This document shows positions 1 through 5,969 of a DNA stretch of 5,969 nucleotides, in pieces (the stretch's first letter is position 1; every line of letters begins with the position of its first letter). The notes under the pieces were generated by a model that searched no databases, had not been told where the DNA came from, and was given only the letters and a program-made list of their open reading frames with translations. The DNA comes from an uncultured Bacteroidia bacterium (lineage in GTDB: Bacteria; Bacteroidota; Bacteroidia; Bacteroidales; UBA932). The position numbers and the translations under genes were made by a program. The stretch covers positions 1-5,969 of the forward strand of contig CADBPH010000015.1 in the NCBI GenBank assembly GCA_902796455.1. Reading direction: 5' to 3'.

Positions 1-518
1 AACGAACTGCCCGGGATACCCGAGGAGGACGTAATCTGCACACCGGATATCCGTCCTTGCATCGCGCGTTCGAAGTCGGGCGTGTTGATTTTCTCAAGCT
101 CGGACGAGGTGATGTTCTGGATGGAACCGGCAATGTCCTTTTTCTTCACGGCCCCGTAGCCGATAATGACGCTCTGGTCAAGCTGGGTGTAATCTTCTGT
201 GAGAGTTACATCCACTCGCCCCCGGCCACTGAGGGCCTCTTGCGCCGTACGCATGCCCAGGAGTGAGAACTCGAGGACAGCGTCAGCGCTGCCTACACCG
301 ATGGAATAGTTTCCATCTGCATCTGTCATGACCCCTTTGGCGGGATCTCCCTTCACTGTTACAAAGACGCCGGGCAGGGGCTCTCCGTTTTTGTCGGAAA
401 TCTTGCCCCGGACCGTGATGCTCTGTTGCGCGGTGCCGGTCTGTGCACTTGCGGGGATAAGGGTTGCCGCCACAACGAGCATTGCCAATAAGAAGAGAAG
501 CTTTTGTTTAAGTGGCAT
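1..518 (-). CDS. SusC/RagA-family TonB-dependent outer-membrane receptor, N-terminal part (truncated by window edge)
   Basis: This frame is open from the ATG at 518 to the left edge, giving 172 residues of a protein normally about 1000 long. Residues 1-25 form a signal peptide (basic MPLKQK, hydrophobic core LLFLLAMLVVAATL, cleavage likely after ASA at 25). Residues about 34-107 are a carboxypeptidase-regulatory-like beta-sandwich with the usual GKISDKNGEPLPGVFVTVKG and MTDADGNYSI signatures. The plug domain begins near VIIGYGAVKKKDIAGSI (118-132), which is the SusC-type linker, and continues to GRISGVQITSSSGIPG at 155-170. SusC proteins are TonB-driven outer-membrane channels working with a surface SusD lipoprotein to import glycans or, in RagAB, peptides; the substrate cannot be read from this part. 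A susD gene would be expected further left, outside the window. The ATG lies next to an A/T-rich leader without a clear Shine-Dalgarno. Family assignment is firm; substrate is unknown. Confidence 0.95.
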   Translation of the reverse strand, partial: MPLKQKLLFLLAMLVVAATLIPASAQTGTAQQSITVRGKISDKNGEPLPGVFVTVKGDPAKGVMTDADGNYSIGVGSADAVLEFSLLGMRTAQEALSGRGRVDVTLTEDYTQLDQSVIIGYGAVKKKDIAGSIQNITSSELEKINTPDFERAMQGRISGVQITSSSGIPGSS

Positions 519-542
519 GAGTTTGTTAAGTTAGTTTTATAT

Positions 543-570
543 AAAAATCCGGACAGCGCGTACTGCCCGG
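543..570 (-). promoter_or_regulatory. Terminator-like hairpin with T tract in the leader of the SusC-type gene
   Basis: Read on the minus strand, CCGGGCAG (570-563) pairs with CTGTCCGG (556-549) through 8 base pairs with one G-U, around a 6-nt loop. A run of five T (547-543) follows directly. No gene upstream on this strand would need a terminator here, since the mutase runs the other way. The start codon of the receptor lies 24 nt beyond the T run. It could be a leader attenuator or, if transcription starts just before it, a stabilising 5'-end stem-loop. The structure is seen; the function is inferred. Confidence 0.45.
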
Positions 571-574
571 ATGG

Positions 575-582
575 TAAAGATA
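575..582 (-). promoter_or_regulatory. Candidate -7 element (TATCTTTA) for the SusC-type gene
   Basis: On the minus strand this is TATCTTTA, matching the Bacteroides -7 consensus TAnnTTTG at all but the last base. No good TTTG -33 box is visible about 20 nt upstream. A start about 7 nt downstream would place the 5' end at roughly 567-569, the edge of the leader hairpin. It also forms half of a 7-bp inverted repeat, TAAAGAT-ATG-ATCTTTA (575-591). Confidence 0.35.
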
Positions 583-605
583 TGATCTTTATTTTAAAAA
601 ACCAT

Positions 606-613
606 TATCTTTG
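606..613 (+). promoter_or_regulatory. Promoter -7 element (TATCTTTG) of the mutase operon
   Basis: TATCTTTG is an exact match to the Bacteroides/Bacteroidota -7 consensus TAnnTTTG. A start about 7 nt downstream gives a leader of only about 14 nt before the ATG at 634. The -33 region is weak: at 20-21 nt upstream there is only TATG (581-584) rather than TTTG. Confidence 0.65.
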
Positions 614-621
614 TAAAGATA
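614..621 (-). promoter_or_regulatory. Candidate minus-strand -7 element (TATCTTTA) facing the mutase promoter
   Basis: On the minus strand this is TATCTTTA, one mismatch from TAnnTTTG. A TTTG lies upstream at 648-645, with 23 nt between, slightly longer than the usual 19-21. It abuts the plus-strand element head to head, so polymerase could probably not occupy both at once. If used, it would drive the SusC-type gene with a leader of roughly 90 nt. Confidence 0.3.
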
Positions 622-633
622 AATCGTTTTGCC

Positions 634-2088
634 ATGACTTTGATCAAATCCATTTCCGGAATCCGGGGAACCATCGGCGGAAAGCCGGGGGAAGCCCTGA
701 CTCCCGTCGATATCGTCAAGTTTACCTACGCCTATTGCCGGCAACTGCGCCTGCGGTGTCCCAAAGCTGCCGGAGAGCGGTATAAAGTGGTCGTCGGCCG
801 CGATGCCCGCTTGTCCGGCGAAATGGTTGAGCAGCTGGTTTGCGGTGCGCTGGTCGCCTGCGGGGTCGATGTGGTCAAAGCCGGAATGGCCTCCACGCCG
901 ACGACCGAAATGGCCGTGACCTTCAGCAAGGCGGATGGCGGCATCATCTTGACGGCGTCCCATAATCCTCGCCAGTGGAATGCGCTCAAATTGTTGAATG
1001 AGCGGGGCGAATTCCTGACGGCCGCGCAAGGCCAGGAAATCCTGGACTGTGCGGAGCAGGGTGATTTCGACTTCGCCCCTGTGGATGAATTGGGAAAGAT
1101 CACCGAACATGATTTCACGCAGGAACATATACAGGCGGTCATTGACTTGCACACGGTGGATGAAGTTGCCATCGCGGATGCCCATTTCAAGGTCGTCCTG
1201 GATGCGGTCAACTCGGTCGGCGGCATCATCATGCCCCAGCTGCTGGAGCGCCTTGGCGTCGAATGTGTCATCCTGAACGGGGAACCGACCGGAGATTTCG
1301 CGCACAATCCCGAACCGCTGCCGCAGAATCTGACGGCGTTGCGGCAGGCCGTCCTGGATGAGCATGCCGACCTGGGCATTGCCGTCGATCCGGATGTGGA
1401 CCGGCTGGCCTTCATCTGCGAGGACGGCGAACCCTTCGTGGAAGAATACACGCTGGTCAGTGTCGCGGATTACCTCTTCTCCCGGGCCGAGGCGATTGCT
1501 GCGGCCGAAGGGAAGCCGCTGGCCGAAGTGACCGCTCCCTATGCCCCGGTCGCCGTTTCGAACCTGTCGTCCTCGCGGGCACTGCGCGATGTGGCCGAGG
1601 CCCATGGGGGACAGTATTTCAGTGCGGCTGTCGGGGAAGTGAACGTGACGACCCTGATGCATGAAAAGGCAGCGTTGATCGGGGGAGAAGGAAACGGCGG
1701 CGTCATCTATCCGGCCCTCCACTGCGGCCGCGATGCGATGGTGGGAGTCGGATTGTTCCTTTCCAACCTGGCGGCGCGGCGGATGACCGTTTCTGCCCTG
1801 AAGAAAACCTATCCGCAGTACCAGATTGCCAAGAACCGGATCGAGCTGGCGGATTCCGCCATGATCGGCAAGATCCTCTCCGAACTCAAGAACGTTTACG
1901 CCCAGGAGGTCATTGATGACCGGGACGGCGTGAAGATCCTCTTCGAGCAGAAGAAGCAGTGGGTGCTCCTGCGCCGGTCCAATACCGAGCCGATCATCCG
2001 CGTTTATGCCGAGGCGGCGACGATGCAGGAGGCAGACGCACTTGCGCGGGAGGTGATCGATGTGGCCGAGCGGATCATGAAAGGATAG
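634..2088 (+). CDS. glmM: Phosphoglucosamine mutase-like alpha-D-phosphohexomutase
   Basis: This 484-residue cytoplasmic enzyme belongs to the alpha-D-phosphohexomutase superfamily, which moves a phosphate between C6 and C1 of a hexose or hexosamine through a phosphoserine and Mg2+. All four signatures are present: the N-terminal SGIRGTIGG (8-16), phosphoserine loop TASHNP (107-112, Ser109), metal loop DPDVDR (252-257), sugar-binding GEGNGG (351-356) and the phosphate-binding RRSNTEP (447-453). The four domains fit the family length. Bacteroidota proteins with this start and pattern are annotated as phosphoglucosamine mutase, making glucosamine-1-phosphate for UDP-GlcNAc, peptidoglycan and LPS. 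However GEGNGG and RxSNTEP resemble the archaeal GlmM/phosphomannomutase branch rather than E. coli GlmM, so mannose or glucose phosphate cannot be excluded. The ATG at 634 fits the family start and lies just after an exact -7 promoter; there is no clear Shine-Dalgarno. The next gene begins 4 nt after the stop. Confidence 0.92.
   Translation: MTLIKSISGIRGTIGGKPGEALTPVDIVKFTYAYCRQLRLRCPKAAGERYKVVVGRDARLSGEMVEQLVCGALVACGVDVVKAGMASTPTTEMAVTFSKADGGIILTASHNPRQWNALKLLNERGEFLTAAQGQEILDCAEQGDFDFAPVDELGKITEHDFTQEHIQAVIDLHTVDEVAIADAHFKVVLDAVNSVGGIIMPQLLERLGVECVILNGEPTGDFAHNPEPLPQNLTALRQAVLDEHADLGIAVDPDVDRLAFICEDGEPFVEEYTLVSVADYLFSRAEAIAAAEGKPLAEVTAPYAPVAVSNLSSSRALRDVAEAHGGQYFSAAVGEVNVTTLMHEKAALIGGEGNGGVIYPALHCGRDAMVGVGLFLSNLAARRMTVSALKKTYPQYQIAKNRIELADSAMIGKILSELKNVYAQEVIDDRDGVKILFEQKKQWVLLRRSNTEPIIRVYAEAATMQEADALAREVIDVAERIMKG
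2080..2085 (+). promoter_or_regulatory. Ribosome binding site AAAGGA inside the end of the mutase gene
   Basis: AAAGGA occupies the last codons of the mutase gene, 7 nt before the ATG at 2093. An in-frame TGA at 2078-2080 means no earlier start is possible for the second gene, so this site fixes its N-terminus. Ribosomes finishing the mutase would uncover it, suggesting translational coupling. Confidence 0.6.
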
Positions 2089-2092
2089 CCCT

Positions 2093-3160
2093 ATGTTTTC
2101 ATTCCGGACAACACCGCTGGAAGACCAGCTGGACAAAGCGCTTCTCTCCGGGAAGGTCGGGTGCTTCTGCACCCAGAATTGCTGGGACACCTATCGGGGG
2201 CGCTACATGTACGATTTGTTCCGCGAGCGGGGCAACCTGGAGGTGGTCTTTACGCCGCGGGATACGGAGCTGACGCCTCTGACGAACCACATTGCCTGCG
2301 AACGGGACCAGCTGGCCGGTCTGAACGCGGTCGTGGTTGAAATCCAGGATGTCGGCGCCCGGTACTTCAATTATACCCGGGATGTGTTCCGGCTGATGAC
2401 GATGCTGGCTGAATTGGGGGATGAGGCTCCGGCGATGTATGTCGTGGACCACATCAATCCGGCCGGCCGTTTTGTCGAAGGATCCATTCCCGTGGGGGAG
2501 ACGGAGCCTTTCGTCCCGAAAGTCGCACACCGGCACGGCCTGACGCTCGGCGAACTTTGCAATCTGTATTACAGCGAGATCGGAGCCCGTTTCCCGCTCC
2601 ATGTCATTTCCGCGCTGGCGACGGAGGCCAACCGGCAGCTGCTGCCTTGGACCATCGCACCGGCTTCCGACATTCCGGGCATGTTCACGTGTTACATGTA
2701 CAGCGGCGGCGGCCTGTGGAACAATACGACGGTGACGCCGGCCATCGGGACGGCACGTCCGTACGAATACATCGGCGCCCCGTTCATCAAGACGCGGTCG
2801 CTGACCGGTGTCCCGGCTCCGGAGGGAGTGCTGCTGCGGACATGTTCCTTTACGCCTGCGGCCGGGCAATACGCCGGCGAGCGCTGTTATGGATACCAGA
2901 TCATGCTCCTGCCCGGGGCCGAGTACCATTCGCTGCTGCATACCCTCCAATTGATGCGGTATTTCCTGGAGCGTTATTCTCAGTTCGAGCTGTCGGCGGA
3001 TTTCTGGCGGAAACTGGCCGATCCCGTCCTGGCGGAATTCCTCCGGGGAGAGTTGTCCTTCCAGGAGGCGAAAGAGCATGTGAAGGCGCAGGAGCAGAAA
3101 TGGATCCGGAAGGCGAAACGGTATTCCCTGTATGAGGATCTGCCGCTCCGGATGAAATAA
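2093..3160 (+). CDS. DUF1343 / NamZ-like family protein, cytoplasmic, with altered active-site motifs
   Basis: This 355-residue protein belongs to the DUF1343 family (COG3876), whose studied members, the NamZ enzymes, are exo-beta-N-acetylmuramidases cutting MurNAc from peptidoglycan fragments. Matching blocks are VVVEIQDVGARYFNYT (80-95), VVDHINPAGRFVEG (117-130), HRHGLTLGEL (146-155), GTARPYEYIGAPFI (219-232) and SFTPAAGQYAGERCYGYQI (252-270). Two usual signatures are changed. After the second beta-strand, where the family has PEHGxRG and a long loop, there is PRDTEL (55-60) and a gap about 20 residues shorter. Where the family has EGTNxSEGRGT, there is NNTTVTPAIGT (210-220), losing both acidic residues. 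There is no signal peptide, unlike most Bacteroidota relatives, and an in-frame stop at 2078-2080 rules out a longer start. Eight cysteines include C24, C26 and C30. It follows the mutase by 4 nt. Family membership is strong; muramidase activity is doubtful, and a changed substrate or non-catalytic role is inferred. Confidence 0.85.
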   Translation: MFSFRTTPLEDQLDKALLSGKVGCFCTQNCWDTYRGRYMYDLFRERGNLEVVFTPRDTELTPLTNHIACERDQLAGLNAVVVEIQDVGARYFNYTRDVFRLMTMLAELGDEAPAMYVVDHINPAGRFVEGSIPVGETEPFVPKVAHRHGLTLGELCNLYYSEIGARFPLHVISALATEANRQLLPWTIAPASDIPGMFTCYMYSGGGLWNNTTVTPAIGTARPYEYIGAPFIKTRSLTGVPAPEGVLLRTCSFTPAAGQYAGERCYGYQIMLLPGAEYHSLLHTLQLMRYFLERYSQFELSADFWRKLADPVLAEFLRGELSFQEAKEHVKAQEQKWIRKAKRYSLYEDLPLRMK

Positions 3161-3197
3161 ATCGGCGTTTTTGCTTGTTTGTTTGTGGAAAAGTGTC

Positions 3198-3205
3198 TAT
3201 ATTTG
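3198..3205 (+). promoter_or_regulatory. Promoter -7 element (TATATTTG) of the L31 gene
   Basis: TATATTTG matches the TAnnTTTG consensus exactly. Upstream is a repeated TTTG/CTTG stretch (3170-3185); CTTG at 3174-3177 gives the standard 20-nt spacing as the -33 box. Transcription would start near 3212, giving a leader of about 30 A/T-rich nt, and lets L31 be expressed apart from the upstream operon. Confidence 0.7.
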
Positions 3206-3243
3206 CGGCTCGATTGAGTAAAACATCTTTAATTTATATACAC

Positions 3244-3495
3244 ATGAAAAAAGGAATACATCCCGAATCCTACCGTCTTGTAGCTTTCAAGGATATGTCC
3301 AACGACACTGTATTCGTCACCCGCTCCTGCGCTACCACGAAGGAGACGCTTGAGGTGGACGGCATCGAGTATCCGGTCGTGAAGGTGGAAATTTCCAATA
3401 CTTCGCACCCGTTCTACACTGGCAAAGTCAAGCTGGTCGATACCGCCGGTCGTGTTGACAAATTCTACCAGAGGTACAAGAATCGTCAGAAGTAA
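3244..3495 (+). CDS. rpmE2: 50S ribosomal protein L31 type B
   Basis: The 83-residue product starts MKKGIHPESYRLVAFKDMSN and contains the L31 block ISNTSHPFYTGKVKLVDTAG (49-68) and the tail GRVDKFYQRYKNRQK (69-83). L31 sits at the interface of the large and small ribosomal subunits near the central protuberance. It is the type B form: the CxxC zinc-binding cysteines of type A are absent (the only cysteine is C29), and the insert after about residue 20 is typical of type B. An in-frame TTG at 3175 lies upstream, but it precedes the promoter and would add residues foreign to the family, so ATG 3244 is chosen. The gene has its own promoter and terminator. In many bacteria type B is the zinc-independent replacement induced by Zur; in Bacteroidota it is usually the only L31, and I see no Zur-box-like dyad here. 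Confidence 0.96.
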   Translation: MKKGIHPESYRLVAFKDMSNDTVFVTRSCATTKETLEVDGIEYPVVKVEISNTSHPFYTGKVKLVDTAGRVDKFYQRYKNRQK

Positions 3496-3542
3496 TTCTC
3501 CATCCGGTTCTTACCGGGTCCGGAGCGCTTCTCCAGGATATG

Positions 3543-3575
3543 ACGGACTGCACGGGATGTGCGGTCCGTTTTTTT
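3543..3575 (+). terminator. Rho-independent terminator after the L31 gene
   Basis: ACGGACTGCAC (3543-3553) pairs with GTGCGGTCCGT (3559-3569) through 11 base pairs with one G-U, around a 5-nt GGGAT loop. Seven T (3569-3575) follow. It lies 47 nt after the L31 stop and is a textbook terminator for plus-strand transcripts. Confidence 0.9.
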
Positions 3576-3580
3576 GTGTT

Positions 3581-3628
3581 AAAAGAGGCTGTATTCCTTG
3601 GAAAAGTCTTAGAATACAGCCTCTTTTT
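3581..3628. terminator. Bidirectional terminator: perfect 16-bp inverted repeat between convergent genes
   Basis: AAAAGAGGCTGTATTC (3581-3596) is exactly complementary to 3612-3627, with a 15-nt loop. The stem ends in T runs on both strands (TTTTT at 3624-3628 on plus; TTTT at 3584-3581 on minus). It ends minus-strand ATPase transcripts, whose last gene stops at 3646, and backs up the L31 terminator on the plus strand. Confidence 0.88.
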
Positions 3629-3645
3629 GAAAAACAGATGTCTGT

Positions 3646-4101
<456 letters not shown>

Positions 4102-4111
4102 TTATTGATTG

Positions 4112-5944
4112 TTATTTTGTTTCTGTTCCTGTCTCCAGGGGCCGGTAGGTCCGGCCTTTCCCGGAATAACCGCTGTTCTTGAAGAACTCGAGGAAGTTGA
4201 GCCGCAGCGGGTGCACGAAGGCGCCCAGGCAGCACATGGCCAGGTTCAAGGCATGTCCGACGACTAGGATGAGAATGAAGAAGATCCATCCGATGCCGAA
4301 TCCGCCGTCCCCGAGTGTCATGGCGGCGATGTCATTGAAGGCTTTTCCCAGCATGCCGCCGGCCAGCCCCAGGGCATAGAGCCGGAGGTAGCTCAGTACG
4401 TCTCCCAGCAGGCCGGTTACGGTATTGTAGGTCTCCCACAATCCGGCGCCGATGTTCTTGAGCGGGCTCCGGTGGATGTCATTGAACAGGAAGATACCGG
4501 CCGCTGAAACCACACCGAGGACAATGACGATCCATTTGGTCACGGTCGCGGGGACCAGCCCGAAGAGGGCGATTGTCCCGACGATCACTCCGCCGACAAT
4601 CAGCAGGGTCCAGCCCCAGACCCCCAACGATCCCAGGAAGCCCTGGTTGCGGGTGGCGTAGACGGTCTTGACGACCATGGCCAGGCACAGGTGGATGATA
4701 CCGATGACCAGGGACAGGACCATCTGGGCTTCGAAGCCGCCGATGGTGCCGGTTATCATGCATTTCTTCATCCAGGCGGGAATCCAGGGCAGGGCCGAGA
4801 TGTCCACGCCGAAGAACGTATGCATGACGATGCCGACGACAAAGGTTCCGGCGCCCAGGGTGACGACCAGCGGGGAAAGATCCGCCATTCCCTTGACTTT
4901 TTTCAGGACGAAGCCGATGATAATCAGGAGCAATCCATATCCCGCATCTCCCATGCACATGGCGAAGAAGAGCAGGAAAAAGACAGACAGGTAGGGAGTC
5001 GGGTCGAATTCATTGTACTCGGGACGGCCATACATGTCGGTAAGGACGGAGAACATGCGGGTGAACGCATTGTTTTTCAATTTGATGGGCGGATCGTCCT
5101 GGAGGGTCGCCTGCTGTTTGAGATAGACAACCGGCATTTCTTCCAAGGCTTTCGTGACCTTCTCGTCATCCTCGTCGGGAACGAATCCGTGGAAGATGGC
5201 GAGGTGGTTTTCCGCTGCACCTTCCCCTCCGGCATGCGCCAGGTATCGGTCCAGTTTCTTCAGGAGCCGGTCCCGTTCTTTTTCCATGCCCGGCACCGCC
5301 TCTTTGAGGGCGAGCATCCGGGCCTTGCAGGCAAGTAATTCCGAAGCGACCTTCTCCTGTTTCTCCCGGGTTTGCGCAGCGGTTTCGGCCGGAGCGGTAA
5401 CCTCCGCTACCGGAAAACTGTAGGAAGGATCATCCGAAATGGTGACGAACCAGACGGTCTTGTCATCTTCCTGGACGACCTGCAGGGGATACTGCTCCGC
5501 CCAGGCGGGGTCGAACAACTTGCGGGAGACCGTATAGAACCGGACTTTGTAGCCCAGGGCGCCGAGCCTTCCGATGGCCTCGTTGTCAAATGCTCCCCAG
5601 GGCATGCGGGCTTTGATTTCCTTCTGAAGGGCCGTGAACTCCGAGGTGAACGTAACAAGCTGAGCCTGCGTCTTTTCCGCATCCGTAAGCGGGTCGTCCG
5701 ACGGTGCAACGGGAATGGCCAGGATTTCTTTCAGGTCGGGATCTTTCGAATAATCGGCCGCCTGGATCCGGGAAATCGCCTTGGAGAGCCGGTCCGCCTG
5801 CGTAAGGAGGGCGGCAGACTCCGCATCCACCGGTTTGGAGGAGCGGGTGATGTCCACCACGCCCAACTCGGACAGGTCGGAAAGGAACTGCGTCTGGTCC
5901 CCGCTCAGGAGGACAAAGGCGTATCGGGTCATTGGTTCAATCAT
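4112..5944 (-). CDS. ntpI: V/A-type ATP synthase subunit I (stator membrane subunit, a-like)
   Basis: This 610-residue protein is the static membrane subunit that forms the two ion half-channels against the K ring. Residues 1 to about 312 are a cytoplasmic arm with helical, coiled-coil-prone stretches (about 41-64, 86-113, 188-235) and two small alpha/beta lobes, the second with HLAIFHGFVPDEDDEKV (247-263). Residues from about 316 are the membrane domain with seven or eight helices, starting with FLLFFAMCMGDAGYGLLL (323-340), a family hallmark. The essential arginine is in LSYLRLYALG (Arg521); a second conserved arginine is in HPLRLNFLEFF (Arg581). Both match the paired arginines of E. hirae and Thermus subunit I. 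It is somewhat shorter than those homologues (about 650 or more). Start M1 is preferred over M5 because AGAGGAGGT lies 6 nt upstream. Subunit K follows by 25 nt; subunits E, A, B and D are expected beyond the right edge. Confidence 0.96.
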   Translation of the reverse strand: MIEPMTRYAFVLLSGDQTQFLSDLSELGVVDITRSSKPVDAESAALLTQADRLSKAISRIQAADYSKDPDLKEILAIPVAPSDDPLTDAEKTQAQLVTFTSEFTALQKEIKARMPWGAFDNEAIGRLGALGYKVRFYTVSRKLFDPAWAEQYPLQVVQEDDKTVWFVTISDDPSYSFPVAEVTAPAETAAQTREKQEKVASELLACKARMLALKEAVPGMEKERDRLLKKLDRYLAHAGGEGAAENHLAIFHGFVPDEDDEKVTKALEEMPVVYLKQQATLQDDPPIKLKNNAFTRMFSVLTDMYGRPEYNEFDPTPYLSVFFLLFFAMCMGDAGYGLLLIIIGFVLKKVKGMADLSPLVVTLGAGTFVVGIVMHTFFGVDISALPWIPAWMKKCMITGTIGGFEAQMVLSLVIGIIHLCLAMVVKTVYATRNQGFLGSLGVWGWTLLIVGGVIVGTIALFGLVPATVTKWIVIVLGVVSAAGIFLFNDIHRSPLKNIGAGLWETYNTVTGLLGDVLSYLRLYALGLAGGMLGKAFNDIAAMTLGDGGFGIGWIFFILILVVGHALNLAMCCLGAFVHPLRLNFLEFFKNSGYSGKGRTYRPLETGTETK

Positions 5945-5950
5945 GACGGA

Positions 5951-5959
5951 ACCTCCTCT
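5951..5959 (-). promoter_or_regulatory. Strong Shine-Dalgarno (AGAGGAGGT) for subunit I
   Basis: On the minus strand AGAGGAGGT lies 6 nt before the ATG at 5944. It decides the start in favour of M1 over the Met at residue 5. Such a strong site is uncommon in Bacteroidota, where most genes, including others in this window, rely on A-rich leaders. Confidence 0.75.
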
Positions 5960-5969
5960 GTTAAAGATT

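Larger units (their letters stand above)
605..622. promoter_or_regulatory. Perfect palindrome TTATCTTT-GT-AAAGATAA in the divergent intergenic region
   Basis: Eight-bp arms flank a GT centre. The palindrome covers the plus-strand -7 element of the mutase gene (606-613) and a mirror-image minus-strand -7-like box (614-621). It may be an operator, or just two overlapping divergent promoters whose consensus happens to be complementary. A related inverted repeat with the same AAAGAT/ATCTTT core lies at 575-591. Confidence 0.5.

Noticed and set aside
57..266. 69-codon plus-strand open frame within the SusC-type gene
   Set aside because: It is antisense to a signal-peptide-bearing receptor with clear carboxypeptidase-like and plug domain motifs.
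589..2190. 533-codon open frame on the minus strand opposite the mutase gene
   Set aside because: It lies antisense to a gene with all its family motifs; its translation is rich in R, H, G and D with no recognisable domain, as expected from the complement of GC-rich coding DNA.
2099..3079. 326-codon open frame on the minus strand opposite the NamZ-like gene
   Set aside because: Low-complexity, R/Q/G-rich translation with no known motif, fully inside a convincing plus-strand gene.
3175..3243. N-terminal extension of L31 from an in-frame TTG at 3175
   Set aside because: The extension would run through the -7 promoter element and adds 23 residues absent from the L31 family; ATG 3244 gives the normal 83-residue protein.
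3504..3517. Small hairpin CCGGT-TCTT-ACCGG just after the L31 stop
   Set aside because: Only 5 base pairs and no T tract; the strong terminator follows at 3543.
4691..5338. 215-codon plus-strand open frame opposite subunit I
   Set aside because: Composition is that of an antisense shadow (D, G, E, H-rich), without initiation signals, over a strongly supported minus-strand gene.
5961..5969. TAA on the minus strand at 5963-5961, possibly the stop codon of the preceding ATPase gene (subunit D expected)
   Set aside because: Only nine bases lie before the window edge, so the frame cannot be checked.

Overview
The window reads as a GC-rich Bacteroidota (probably Bacteroidales) chromosome segment. 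The clues are a SusC-type TonB-dependent receptor, two exact matches to the Bacteroides -7 promoter consensus TAnnTTTG, a type B ribosomal protein L31, a V/A-type ATPase operon of the kind common in anaerobic Bacteroidota, and mostly A/T-rich leaders with weak Shine-Dalgarno sequences. The high GC would suit an Alistipes/Rikenellaceae-like genome, but that is a guess; no rRNA or other taxonomic marker is present.

Layout. (1) 1-518, minus: the N-terminal third of a SusC/RagA-type outer-membrane receptor, running off the left edge. (2) 519-633: a divergent intergenic region with a perfect palindrome holding face-to-face -7 elements, a second minus-strand -7-like box, and a terminator-like hairpin in the receptor leader. 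(3) 634-3160, plus: a two-gene unit, a phosphohexosamine/phosphohexose mutase (GlmM-like) followed after 4 nt by a DUF1343/NamZ-family protein that has no signal peptide and lacks the family's acidic signature motifs. (4) 3244-3495, plus: rpmE2 (L31 type B) with its own promoter and a strong terminator. (5) 3496-3645: convergent intergenic region with two strong hairpins, the second a perfect 16-bp inverted repeat able to end transcription from both sides. (6) 3646-5944, minus: the membrane sector of a V/A-type ATPase, subunit I then subunit K; the rest of the operon should lie beyond the right edge.

How the genes relate. The mutase should supply hexosamine-1-phosphate (or another hexose-1-phosphate) for UDP-sugar and cell-wall synthesis, and the NamZ-like protein is co-transcribed and probably translationally linked to it, so a cytoplasmic role in amino-sugar or peptidoglycan metabolism is a reasonable inference. 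Subunits I and K form the static and rotating halves of the ion channel of one ATPase; subunit K carries the full set of Na+ ligands known from Enterococcus hirae NtpK, so this may be a sodium-coupled enzyme. The receptor is the first gene of what is likely a SusCD glycan or peptide uptake locus to the left. I see no mobile element, CRISPR array, tRNA or rRNA. Most of the window is ordinary core genome; the least ordinary items are the diverged NamZ-like protein and the 519-633 regulatory region.
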